DNA from: Candidatus Saccharimonadota bacterium
Lineage (GTDB): Bacteria; Patescibacteriota; Saccharimonadia; Saccharimonadales; UBA4665
Assembly: GCA_003164595.1 (NCBI GenBank)
Contig: PLTT01000002.1
Coordinates: 19,437 to 83,436 of the forward strand
Direction of reading: 5' to 3'
Length of the DNA: 64,000 bases
Of the stretch, positions 53,429-61,086 are shown one piece after another; the stretch's first letter is position 1; the number at the start of each line of letters is the position of its first letter. The notes below the pieces were generated by a model that saw only the letters and a program-made list of their open reading frames with translations, had not been told where the DNA came from and did not search any database. A program made the translations under genes and the position numbers.

Positions 53429-53436
53429 TACCTAAA

Positions 53437-53465
53437 ATTATATCAACCATAAGTGTTAATAACAA
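53437..53465 (-). promoter_or_regulatory. Promoter of the giant surface-protein gene run
   Basis: -35 TTGTTA (53460-53465) and -10 TATAAT (53437-53442) with a 17 bp spacer. The -10 ends 8 nt before the ATG at 53428, giving an almost leaderless mRNA. The spacer holds ACACTTATGGTTGATA, which recurs in reverse orientation before the histidine kinase gene (40525-40540). Confidence 0.7.
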
Positions 53466-53531
53466 CCAAACAGGAGGATAAATATACACAAAATAAATTA
53501 ATAATCATTAGCCCAATGCGAGTAACTTAGC

Positions 53532-53560
53532 TTGACCAGTAGTTAACAGATGTGTATACT
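53532..53560 (+). promoter_or_regulatory. rpmE promoter
   Basis: -35 TTGACC (53532-53537) and -10 TATACT (53555-53560) with a 17 bp spacer, 12 nt before the ATG at 53573. Confidence 0.7.
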
Positions 53561-53572
53561 AGGCAATTGATC

Positions 53573-53917
53573 ATGAAGCAAGAATTACACCCAAAAAATT
53601 ATCGCCATGTTGTCTTCGAAGACCTTAACAATGGCTTTCGTTTTATTACCCGATCCACCGCTGAGAGCGAAGAAACTACTAAGTGGGAAGACGGTAATGA
53701 ATATCCGCTCATCAAAGTTCACATCACCAGTGCCTCACACCCCTTCTTTACTGGCGAGGAACGCGTACTTGACATTGAAGGCCGAGTAGACAAATTTAAA
53801 GCTCGTGCTGCAGCTGGTGAAGCTGCCCGAGAAAAGCGTGCTGCGGCTGCTCAGAAACAAGTCAAGCGTAAGGCTGTTAGCCACGAAAAAGCCGAAGCTA
53901 AAGCCGTAAAAAAATAA
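53573..53917 (+). CDS. rpmE: 50S ribosomal protein bL31, zinc-free type B with basic tail
   Basis: A 114 aa protein. [21 protein letters not shown] and [30 protein letters not shown] (key stretches [19 protein letters not shown]-type SASHPFFTG) are typical of type B bL31, which lacks the Cys residues. The last 35 or so residues are an Ala/Lys/Arg-rich extension that probably contacts rRNA. The ATG at 53573 is chosen for the HPK start and promoter spacing. Confidence 0.93.
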   Translation: MKQELHPKNYRHVVFEDLNNGFRFITRSTAESEETTKWEDGNEYPLIKVHITSASHPFFTGEERVLDIEGRVDKFKARAAAGEAAREKRAAAAQKQVKRKAVSHEKAEAKAVKK

Positions 53918-53934
53918 CTTTTTGGTTACATATG

Positions 53935-53968
53935 CCGCCGAGAATTCGTAATTCCGGTGGTTTTCTTT
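53935..53968 (+). terminator. Intrinsic terminator between rpmE and prfA
   Basis: A hairpin from 53935 to 53960 has 6 bp (CCGCCG with CGGTGG, one G-U), a bulged A, 5 bp (GAATT/AATTC) and a CGT loop, followed by TTTTCTTT. The T-run touches the -10 of prfA (TATAAT, 53968-53973). Confidence 0.65.
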
Positions 53969-53983
53969 ATAATTTGAACTAAT

Positions 53984-55042
53984 ATGGATAGAAAAGAACA
54001 AGAACTCAAAATCGAAATGACCGAACTTGAAAAAAAGTTTGAAGATTCTTCAATTTACACCTCAAAAGAATACCCTAAGCTAGCCAAGCGAAAAGACGAA
54101 ATTAGCAAACTTCTTAGTCTATTCGCTGAAACCCATTCCTTATCCGAGCATTTACTAGATGATCAAGCCCTTGTTAACGGTGGTGATGAAGAGCTGGCTG
54201 AGCTAGCTAGAACTGAGATAGACCAGCTCGAAGTAAAGCTGGCTCAAATTCATGAAGAACTGCAAGAGACCTTGCTGCCACAAGACCCCAATAATCAGCG
54301 AAACGTCGTGATTGAAATCCGAGCGGCGGCCGGTGGTGATGAAGCTAGTTTGTTCGCGGCTGATCTATACCGAATGTATGTTCGTTGGGCCGAACGCCAT
54401 AATTATTCCGTTGAGCTAGTTAGTGAAAACCCCAACGAAGTCGGTGGTTACAAAGAAATAATATTTGAAATTCACGGTACTGACATCTACAAACAGCTGA
54501 AATTTGAAGGCGGCGTCCACCGCGTACAACGAGTTCCGACTACCGAGTCACAAGGCCGAATCCACACCTCCACAGCAACGGTAGCGGTACTTCCTGAAGC
54601 TGATGAAACCGACGTTGAGATTGACCCCAAGGATCTGCGAATTGATGTTTATCGTTCCAGCGGACATGGCGGGCAGTCTGTTAATACCACCGATTCAGCA
54701 GTCCGCATTACTCACATACCCAGCGGTATAGTGGTCACCTGTCAAGATGAAAAGTCCCAGATAAAGAATAAAGATAAGGCAATGGGAGTTTTAAGATCAA
54801 GACTGTTAGCTATCAAAATTGAAGAAGAGCAAAAACGCGAAAGTGATAAGCGTAAGGGCTTGATCGGCTCAGGGGATAGATCGGAAAAGATTAGAACCTA
54901 TAACTTCCCGCAAGACCGAATTACCGATCATCGTATCGGTTATAGCCGTAGTAATATCCCAGGCGCTCTAAGTGGTGATATTGACGATCTCATCGAACAA
55001 CTCCAGGCAGCAGAATTCGAACTACTACGCAATGACGACTGA
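53984..55042 (+). CDS. prfA: Peptide chain release factor 1
   Basis: Releases peptides at UAG and UAA. The 352 aa protein has the RF1 recognition motif PxT ([15 protein letters not shown]) and the catalytic GGQ ([17 protein letters not shown]). The anticodon-like motif and GGQ arrangement distinguish it from the RF2 at 24642. It overlaps prmC, its modifying enzyme, by 11 nt. TATAAT ends 10 nt before the ATG. Confidence 0.95.
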   Translation: MDRKEQELKIEMTELEKKFEDSSIYTSKEYPKLAKRKDEISKLLSLFAETHSLSEHLLDDQALVNGGDEELAELARTEIDQLEVKLAQIHEELQETLLPQDPNNQRNVVIEIRAAAGGDEASLFAADLYRMYVRWAERHNYSVELVSENPNEVGGYKEIIFEIHGTDIYKQLKFEGGVHRVQRVPTTESQGRIHTSTATVAVLPEADETDVEIDPKDLRIDVYRSSGHGGQSVNTTDSAVRITHIPSGIVVTCQDEKSQIKNKDKAMGVLRSRLLAIKIEEEQKRESDKRKGLIGSGDRSEKIRTYNFPQDRITDHRIGYSRSNIPGALSGDIDDLIEQLQAAEFELLRNDD

Positions 55043-55850
55043 TAATTGGCTACGCTCAGCAACTAATACCCTGACCCAGGCTGGTATCGAAACAGCCAGA
55101 TTAGACAGTCTAGTGCTACTAGAAAACATTTTGAGTCGTGATCGTAGCTGGATACTGGCACACGCTGAAGATGATATTAGTGAAGCGGATTCTGAGGCAT
55201 TGAATAAATTTATTGTTCAAAGAAGTTCCCATTATCCTCTTGCCTACATTACTCATAAAGCTTACTTTTATAATGCTCAATTTTTCGTGAACGATCATGT
55301 ATTAATCCCACGACCTGAGTCCGAAGCGATTATTGAAGTTTTACAGACCCTTCCAAAAATAGCCCTGCATACAATTATTGACGTCGGTACTGGCTCGGGA
55401 GCTTTGGCAATAACTGCCAAGTGTATTTTCCCCAAATCTAACGTTATCGCCCTTGATATCGATCCGAAATGTTTAAAAGTCGCCATGTATAATGCTAAGT
55501 CTCTGAAAACCGATATTGTGTTTGTTCAGAGCGATCTTCTGACTTCATTGCCGGCGACGCAGACAGGTAACTCTATACTTCTGGCTAACCTACCCTACGT
55601 ACCCGACAACTATAGCATTAATGACTCTGCAAAATCTGAGCCTGAACTTGCCATTTTCGGCGGGAATACTGGACTGGAGATATATGCACGGTTATTTCGA
55701 CAAATCGGGGATTCAACTTCAAAAGTCGAATATATAATTACCGAGTCGTTACCCATTCAACATCTTGGTCTAATCTCGATTGCCGAGCAAGCTGGCTACG
55801 ACTGCACAGCAACCAATGATTTTGTTCAGCTCTTTAGTCGCCGCCGCTAG
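55032..55850 (+). CDS. prmC: Release factor glutamine N5-methyltransferase PrmC (NLPY variant)
   Basis: Methylates the GGQ glutamine of release factors. The 272 aa protein has the N-terminal helical domain ([20 protein letters not shown]) with [12 protein letters not shown] and a methyltransferase core with [16 protein letters not shown] and [11 protein letters not shown]. The catalytic motif reads [13 protein letters not shown] in place of the usual NPPY. Position after prfA supports the role. The start is the ATG at 55032; its last 17 nt overlap the convergent HtrA gene. Confidence 0.9.
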   Translation: MTTDNWLRSATNTLTQAGIETARLDSLVLLENILSRDRSWILAHAEDDISEADSEALNKFIVQRSSHYPLAYITHKAYFYNAQFFVNDHVLIPRPESEAIIEVLQTLPKIALHTIIDVGTGSGALAITAKCIFPKSNVIALDIDPKCLKVAMYNAKSLKTDIVFVQSDLLTSLPATQTGNSILLANLPYVPDNYSINDSAKSEPELAIFGGNTGLEIYARLFRQIGDSTSKVEYIITESLPIQHLGLISIAEQAGYDCTATNDFVQLFSRRR

Positions 55851-57180
55851 TTGAAGATCCTGTCGGCGCAGCACCAAGAGTAACCTTTAAATCAATCGTC
55901 TTACTACTACGGTTTATGGTTAGATCGACGACTTGACCGACCTTGTCCGTGTCGATAATCGATGTCAGGCTGGTATTTTGATTGATCTGCCGACCATCGA
56001 TAGCTGTAATTATGTCACCTGCCTGGAGACCGGCAGTGGCAGCTGGGCCTCCAGCTATAACTGCCTGCTGACCCGTAACGCCTGTTGGGGGTACCCAATC
56101 TCCCTGGCTAACGCTCAAATTGTACTCACTGGCAATATCGCTGGTTATGGGTATATATAATACGCCCAGGTATGGTTGTCCCAGTTTACCTGTCTTTTCG
56201 ACATTTTGGATTAAACCGGTTATGTCATTTATTGGTATAGCAAATCCAATATTCTGAGAATCACTGGCGATAGCCGTATTTATGCCAATAACCTGACCGC
56301 TCAGATTTACCAGAGGGCCTCCAGAGTTACCTTCATTGATTGCTGCATCAGTCTGGAACAGATCCGTAAGATTCTCTTCCGTCGAACCAGTGCTGTCTGT
56401 TGCCTGAATACTACGACCAAAGCCTGAGATAATTCCCGTTGTAACGGTATTTTGGAATTGCCCAAGTGCGTTACCGATGGCCACAACTGAACTGCCGACT
56501 TTCATTTGAGAAGAGTCACCAATTACCGCCGGAGCTAGCTTCTTACTTCCAAGGCCGGTTATCTTTAGAAATGCAATATCTAAACTGCTGGAGTCAGAAG
56601 TTGTGCCAACTATTTCAACATTATTATAAGTTGTCCCATCCGACAAAGTTACCGAAACGCTGGTTGTCCCGTCAGGGATTACGTGGTGATTGGTTATGAT
56701 CAGGCCATCCGCCGACAAAATAATGCCTGTCCCTGAATCTTCACTGGAGCTAGAACCGCTACTAAACCCAAATAGAGACGTCGTCGGGGTTGCAGTCTGA
56801 GTAGCCGTGATCGATACAACGGCAGGACTTACTTCCTGAGCCACAGCCGTAATTGCCTGGCTCTGACTACTGACCACTGTTTGCTTGGAATTGAAGACCG
56901 ACTGATTGTTAACCGAACTCTGTTGCGACGAAGAAGCCAGCCAGCCACCTAGATAACCAACCCCTAGACTCAATAGCAGTAAAACTACAACAAACAAATA
57001 CTTAGCTCTGCTTAATTTCCTAACTTTTAGCCCATATTTATTAAGAGAATGCCTGGAAGACATAAGTTCCGGGGGTAGGCTTACTTTTGTCTTAGCCGGA
57101 ACCAGACTATCACTGGAAGCTACTGCTTCTAGCTCTTTATTGTCTTCTAACTTTGATTCGTTGCTGTCTTTTACTGCCAT
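55834..57180 (-). CDS. HtrA/DegP-like membrane-anchored serine protease with PDZ domain
   Basis: A 448 aa protein: acidic cytoplasmic N-terminus (1-57), one TM (about 60-82), a Ser/Gln linker, a trypsin-like domain and a C-terminal PDZ (about 345-435; AATAGLQAGDIITAIDGRQI). The catalytic triad is His166 (TNHHVI), Asp201 (DIAFLKI) and Ser286 (EGNSGGPL). It handles misfolded exported proteins, which fits a cell exporting very large surface proteins. Confidence 0.93.
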   Translation of the reverse strand: MAVKDSNESKLEDNKELEAVASSDSLVPAKTKVSLPPELMSSRHSLNKYGLKVRKLSRAKYLFVVVLLLLSLGVGYLGGWLASSSQQSSVNNQSVFNSKQTVVSSQSQAITAVAQEVSPAVVSITATQTATPTTSLFGFSSGSSSSEDSGTGIILSADGLIITNHHVIPDGTTSVSVTLSDGTTYNNVEIVGTTSDSSSLDIAFLKITGLGSKKLAPAVIGDSSQMKVGSSVVAIGNALGQFQNTVTTGIISGFGRSIQATDSTGSTEENLTDLFQTDAAINEGNSGGPLVNLSGQVIGINTAIASDSQNIGFAIPINDITGLIQNVEKTGKLGQPYLGVLYIPITSDIASEYNLSVSQGDWVPPTGVTGQQAVIAGGPAATAGLQAGDIITAIDGRQINQNTSLTSIIDTDKVGQVVDLTINRSSKTIDLKVTLGAAPTGSSTSGGD

Positions 57181-57212
57181 TATTTTCCCCCTTCCAGCTG
57201 GCGAATTTTATA

Positions 57213-57968
57213 CTATACTACTTTACTTCCCCAATTCGAGAACAATAATACTATAACTACAATAGCTGCCATTATGCTTAAGAATTCCCAACGGAGCAAA
57301 GTCGTTAACCGATCATAATGATCCAGGTAATACAAAGCAGCAAATCCAAAGCCAATCACTGTTAAAAAGAGTGTTGGCTGAGCTATTACGCCGTAAAACA
57401 ATAACCAATGACCCAGAACCCAGGTTAATGCCGCGCCAAAATACCCCCAAACGTAGGCCAATAGTTTGGTATATGGCTCATCAAAACTATCAAAGAAATG
57501 GCGAGCCGATACATAACAAATAAGTCCTGCGCCCAGAACCAGACCATATAATGGTGCTGAAGGCCATTCCAGAAACAGTGCCGTAAGGCCATAAACTTGA
57601 CCTACGACAGCCTGGGCGGTCTCGCCTAGGACATTTGAACTTGGTTTCAGAGCAATCAGCCATGCAGCATATAAAGCTGCCCAAAGTAGCTGTAACAAAA
57701 CACTACTACTGTGAACCATGAAAACAAGCGTTGAAACCCCAACAACTATATCAACGGCATTTGCCTCAATATTAGCCAGCCAGTAGCGCGGTCTTACCGC
57801 AAACATGCGCCATTTACTGAGCAATATTACGACAAGGGCAACCTGAATGAAACCATTGCTAAGGCGGACAAAAATAAAAATTATAATCGGCAGCGAGACA
57901 ACCAGTCCAAGGTGGAATAGATGCGAATAGCCTTGTTTGGGCTTAATTTTATCTGGTATTAATGACAT
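57213..57968 (-). CDS. Polytopic membrane protein of unknown function
   Basis: A 251 aa protein with about eight hydrophobic segments and few charged residues. I recognise no family motif. A cluster ARHFFDSFDEPY lies in the loop near residue 155. It follows HtrA on the same strand with a 32 nt gap and diverges from lepB, so a membrane or export role is possible only from context. Confidence 0.55.
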   Translation of the reverse strand: MSLIPDKIKPKQGYSHLFHLGLVVSLPIIIFIFVRLSNGFIQVALVVILLSKWRMFAVRPRYWLANIEANAVDIVVGVSTLVFMVHSSSVLLQLLWAALYAAWLIALKPSSNVLGETAQAVVGQVYGLTALFLEWPSAPLYGLVLGAGLICYVSARHFFDSFDEPYTKLLAYVWGYFGAALTWVLGHWLLFYGVIAQPTLFLTVIGFGFAALYYLDHYDRLTTLLRWEFLSIMAAIVVIVLLFSNWGSKVV

Positions 57969-58106
57969 CTTCGTCTAGAATTATAGCAAAAAATTGTTAA
58001 TTGGCTGAATTGTCGCTCAGACATTGAGAAAGACTTGGGTGTTTTCTGAATCGGTGGAAGAATATTTTTGTGATTAAACCGAAATCCGCTATACTTTAGC
58101 GTAATC

Positions 58107-58694
58107 GTGCAAAAAATATTTGGCCCAAAAAATAGTGTATTAAGTTTTATCTTCGTGATAGCTATTGCCCTAATAATCGCTGCGCTACTAACGATGTTTG
58201 TCTTCCAGCAATACCAAGTTGACGGATCGAGCATGCGTACTACGTTACAAAACGGTAATCGCCTAATCGTCGACAAAGTCCCTCGAACCTGGGCTCGTAT
58301 AACTGGCCACCCATACATTCCCAAACGAGGAGATATTATTGTGTTTGTTGAAAACGGTCTATATGGTCTGAATGATTCTGGCTCCGACCAACTGATAAAA
58401 AGAGTGATTGGCCTGCCCGGAGACCGCGTAGTTATAAGAAATGGCTACGTTACCATCTACGACAAAGCACATCCCAATGGTTTCAGGCCAGATGCAACCC
58501 TACCTTACGGCAAAGTTATTCCCTACACCAGCGGCAACCTCGATTTAGTTATTCCAAAAGATGAAGTCTTTGTAATGGGCGACAACCGTGGCGATTCCCT
58601 TGATTCAAGAATCTTTGGGCCAGTTCCAGTCAGTAATATCATAGGCCAACTAGTAGTACGGATTTATCCGATCAACGAAGTTAGCAAGTTCTAG
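58107..58694 (+). CDS. lepB: Signal peptidase I
   Basis: Cleaves signal peptides of exported proteins. The 195 aa protein has one N-terminal TM (about 10-34). The catalytic serine is Ser42 in VDGSSMRTTL and the lysine Lys98 in QLIKRVIGLPGDRV. The later boxes VFVMGDNRGDSLDSR are intact. The start is GTG at 58107; TATACT lies 11 nt before it. Confidence 0.94.
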   Translation: MQKIFGPKNSVLSFIFVIAIALIIAALLTMFVFQQYQVDGSSMRTTLQNGNRLIVDKVPRTWARITGHPYIPKRGDIIVFVENGLYGLNDSGSDQLIKRVIGLPGDRVVIRNGYVTIYDKAHPNGFRPDATLPYGKVIPYTSGNLDLVIPKDEVFVMGDNRGDSLDSRIFGPVPVSNIIGQLVVRIYPINEVSKF

Positions 58695-58696
58695 GC

Positions 58697-59584
58697 TTAC
58701 TTAAGACTTAGTAATAATTCTAGTACACGCTCTAGGTCTTTTTCGGATACAAAACTGATTTCTACTTTGCCGCCGCGGGCAGTTCTTCGAATACTTACTG
58801 GAGCTTTTATCTGTTTACCTATCAGCTTAGTCTCTGTTGTCTCACTCTTGATACGCTTTTGAACATCAGCCGATTTAGTATCTGGACTTGCGGCTTTGAG
58901 CGCTGTAACGAAACGCTCAGCCTGACGAACCGACCAATTGTTCTTAATGATTAACCGTAGTAGTTGGTGCTGTTTCTCGGGAGAATCTTTAATAGCCAGC
59001 AATTGTCGAGCATGACCTTCGGTAATTTTTCGTTCCTGTAGGGCAGCCTGTGCCTCCTTGGGTAATTGTAGAAGTCTAGCAATGTTGTTGATCGTAGATA
59101 CGGCCTTGCCCAGTCTCTTGGCGATCATGTCATAGGTCATATTAAAGTTCAGGCGTAATTTCTCAATTGAAGCGGCTTGCTCAAGAGCCGAAAGGTCAAC
59201 TCTTTGGACATTTTCGACCAAAGATATCTCTAGTTTCTCTAGTTCTTCTAAGGATTTTACAATAGCCGGGATAGTATCAAGTTTAGCTATGGCCGCTGCC
59301 CGCCAACGTCTCTCGCCGGCAATAATCACATATTTATCATCTTGAGAAGCAACGATAATAGGCTGGAGAACCCCGTATTGTTTAATCGAGTTAGCTAACT
59401 GGCGCAGGGATTCTTCTTCAAAATTACGTCGTGGCTGCTCAGTGTTGGGGTTAATCAGGCTAATTTTTATTTTTTGTATGCGATCCGAAGGGTCCAATAG
59501 AATGGTCGTATCAAAATCACGCGGTAACAAAGCATCAAATCCTCTTCCCAGCCCTTTTTTACTACCTATTTTATTAGTTGGCAC
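58697..59584 (-). CDS. parB: Chromosome partitioning protein ParB
   Basis: A 295 aa CTP-dependent DNA clamp. The N-terminal nuclease-like domain has QPRRNFEEESLRQLANSIKQYG and IIAGERRWRAAAIAKL; ENVQRVDLSALEQA and a helix-turn-helix region (IAKRLGKAVSTINNIARLL) follow, then a C-terminal dimer domain. Its start overlaps parA by 11 nt. No perfect parS (TGTTTCACGTGAAACA) was found in the window. Confidence 0.94.
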   Translation of the reverse strand: MPTNKIGSKKGLGRGFDALLPRDFDTTILLDPSDRIQKIKISLINPNTEQPRRNFEEESLRQLANSIKQYGVLQPIIVASQDDKYVIIAGERRWRAAAIAKLDTIPAIVKSLEELEKLEISLVENVQRVDLSALEQAASIEKLRLNFNMTYDMIAKRLGKAVSTINNIARLLQLPKEAQAALQERKITEGHARQLLAIKDSPEKQHQLLRLIIKNNWSVRQAERFVTALKAASPDTKSADVQKRIKSETTETKLIGKQIKAPVSIRRTARGGKVEISFVSEKDLERVLELLLSLK

Positions 59585-60335
59585 GATCTATTATCTCCTT
59601 AGCTAGTTGTTTATAGGCTCTGGCACCCTTTGACCACTTATCGTGTTCTAAAATAGTTCTGCCAAAGCTAGGGGCTTCTGCTAAACGCACATTGCGCGGT
59701 ATAACAGTCTTTAATAGTTTACCACCTAAGTGCTTCTGGAGCTCGCTCTGCACCTGTTCGGCTAGCGAAGTCCGACTATCATACATAGTCAAAAGTACTC
59801 CCAGCAATTCCAGGTTTGGATTCACAGTCTCCCTGACCCTTTGCACGATACTCAGTAGTTGCCCCAGGCCTTCCATGGCATAGTACTCTGCCTGAACTGG
59901 GATGATTACACTACTAGAAGCCACTAAGGCATTAATGGTCAACAATCCCATAGCCGGCGGACAATCAATAATCACATAATCGAAATCAGTTTGCGAAATA
60001 ACATTTTTCAACTTACTTTCCCTGGAAGGAATGTTAACTAAATCAACTTCAGCTGCTGACAGAGAATGTTTTGCTGGCAATAGATAGAGATTATTGGTCG
60101 AGGTCTCAATTATAGAAGTCCCCAGTAACGCAGGGTTTAGTAATACTTCATATATTGAATTACCGAGACTGTTAATATCAATTCCAAGGCCACTAGTCGC
60201 ATTAGATTGAGGATCAATATCAATGAGTAAAACCCGCCTAGAGCTTTTGGCTAGGTAGGCTGAAAGATTAATCGCCGTCGTTGTTTTACCTACGCCTCCC
60301 TTTTGATTTAGTATCGTGATTATATTGTGTGACAT
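59574..60335 (-). CDS. parA: Chromosome partitioning ATPase ParA (Soj)
   Basis: A 253 aa deviant-Walker ATPase: ITILNQKGGVGKTTTAINLSAYLA (key KGGVGKTT), LLIDIDPQSNATSGLG, DYVIIDCPPAMGLLTINAL. It drives segregation with ParB. No N-terminal DNA-binding extension, so it is the chromosomal type. TATAAT at 60362-60367 gives it a leader of about 20 nt. Confidence 0.94.
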   Translation of the reverse strand: MSHNIITILNQKGGVGKTTTAINLSAYLAKSSRRVLLIDIDPQSNATSGLGIDINSLGNSIYEVLLNPALLGTSIIETSTNNLYLLPAKHSLSAAEVDLVNIPSRESKLKNVISQTDFDYVIIDCPPAMGLLTINALVASSSVIIPVQAEYYAMEGLGQLLSIVQRVRETVNPNLELLGVLLTMYDSRTSLAEQVQSELQKHLGGKLLKTVIPRNVRLAEAPSFGRTILEHDKWSKGARAYKQLAKEIIDRAN

Positions 60336-60509
60336 GTTTGTAATTATTCCCGTTGTTATTCATTATAGCGCATATGTTTCGAACACCTCTATAACATATT
60401 AGTAGCCGGATAATACTAGTACTTATCTTCGACGTTGAAATCTAAGAAGTTATTGTTTAAATTTCAGATGGTTTTTACAAATCGCATATATTGTTCTAGC
60501 ATAAGATGT

Positions 60510-61046
60510 ATGAACCAAGATGGAGAGTTGAGGCCGCGTCGTAAAATACTAAAATGGTATTATCTATTAACTGGTTTAATTATTTTATCTGCTGTAGTTA
60601 CAATAGCTGTCCTAATATTCACTCGTCAACCCTCCGGAACCCTTCCTTACCCAATATCCAAACTAACAGCAGAACAACTTGGCTTTGATATCTACTACCC
60701 TAATCAAAAATTATTGCCTGGGGGTTATACTTTAAACAAAGGTTCATTTGAAACTACTAATCAAGTGTTGCTTTACTCTGTTTCATACGGCAGTGGTAAA
60801 AAAATTATTTTCAGCGATCAAGCCAAGCCATCGAACACTCAGATACAAGCCTTCTATACGAGGAACCTACCTTTAAACACCACGCTACAGGTGAACATTG
60901 GTTTAGCCACTATTGGGGCCGTCAATCTCCAGACAGTAGTTAGTATACCGACAAATACTAATGCCTGGCTAATAGCTACAGCTCCCGGCAACATCAAACA
61001 ACGTAACCTAGATCAGGTGATCAAATCGATCGAGATAGCTAGGTAA
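60510..61046 (+). CDS. Small single-pass membrane protein paired with a giant surface protein (copy 2)
   Basis: A 178 aa protein from the ATG at 60510: basic N-terminus (about 1-17), one TM (about 18-40), then an outside domain starting LGFDIYYPNQKLLPGGYTLNKGSF. Size, topology and the YYP entry motif match the gene at 47540, as do a later short stretch KIIFSDQAKPS against STITFAEQGSPD. It converges with the second giant gene (40 nt apart), unlike copy 1, which lies downstream on the same strand. No named family recognised. An upstream in-frame extension to 60435 has less typical composition. Confidence 0.6.
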   Translation: MNQDGELRPRRKILKWYYLLTGLIILSAVVTIAVLIFTRQPSGTLPYPISKLTAEQLGFDIYYPNQKLLPGGYTLNKGSFETTNQVLLYSVSYGSGKKIIFSDQAKPSNTQIQAFYTRNLPLNTTLQVNIGLATIGAVNLQTVVSIPTNTNAWLIATAPGNIKQRNLDQVIKSIEIAR

Positions 61047-61086
61047 CCAAGGATAAGTTACTGTTTATTAAATGATTAATGAGAGC

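Noticed and set aside
60375..60385. TGTTTCGAACA upstream of parA as a parS site
   Set aside because: It has parS-like half sites but lacks the central ACGT and the 16 bp spacing of TGTTTCACGTGAAACA. It may be a chance palindrome in the parA promoter region.
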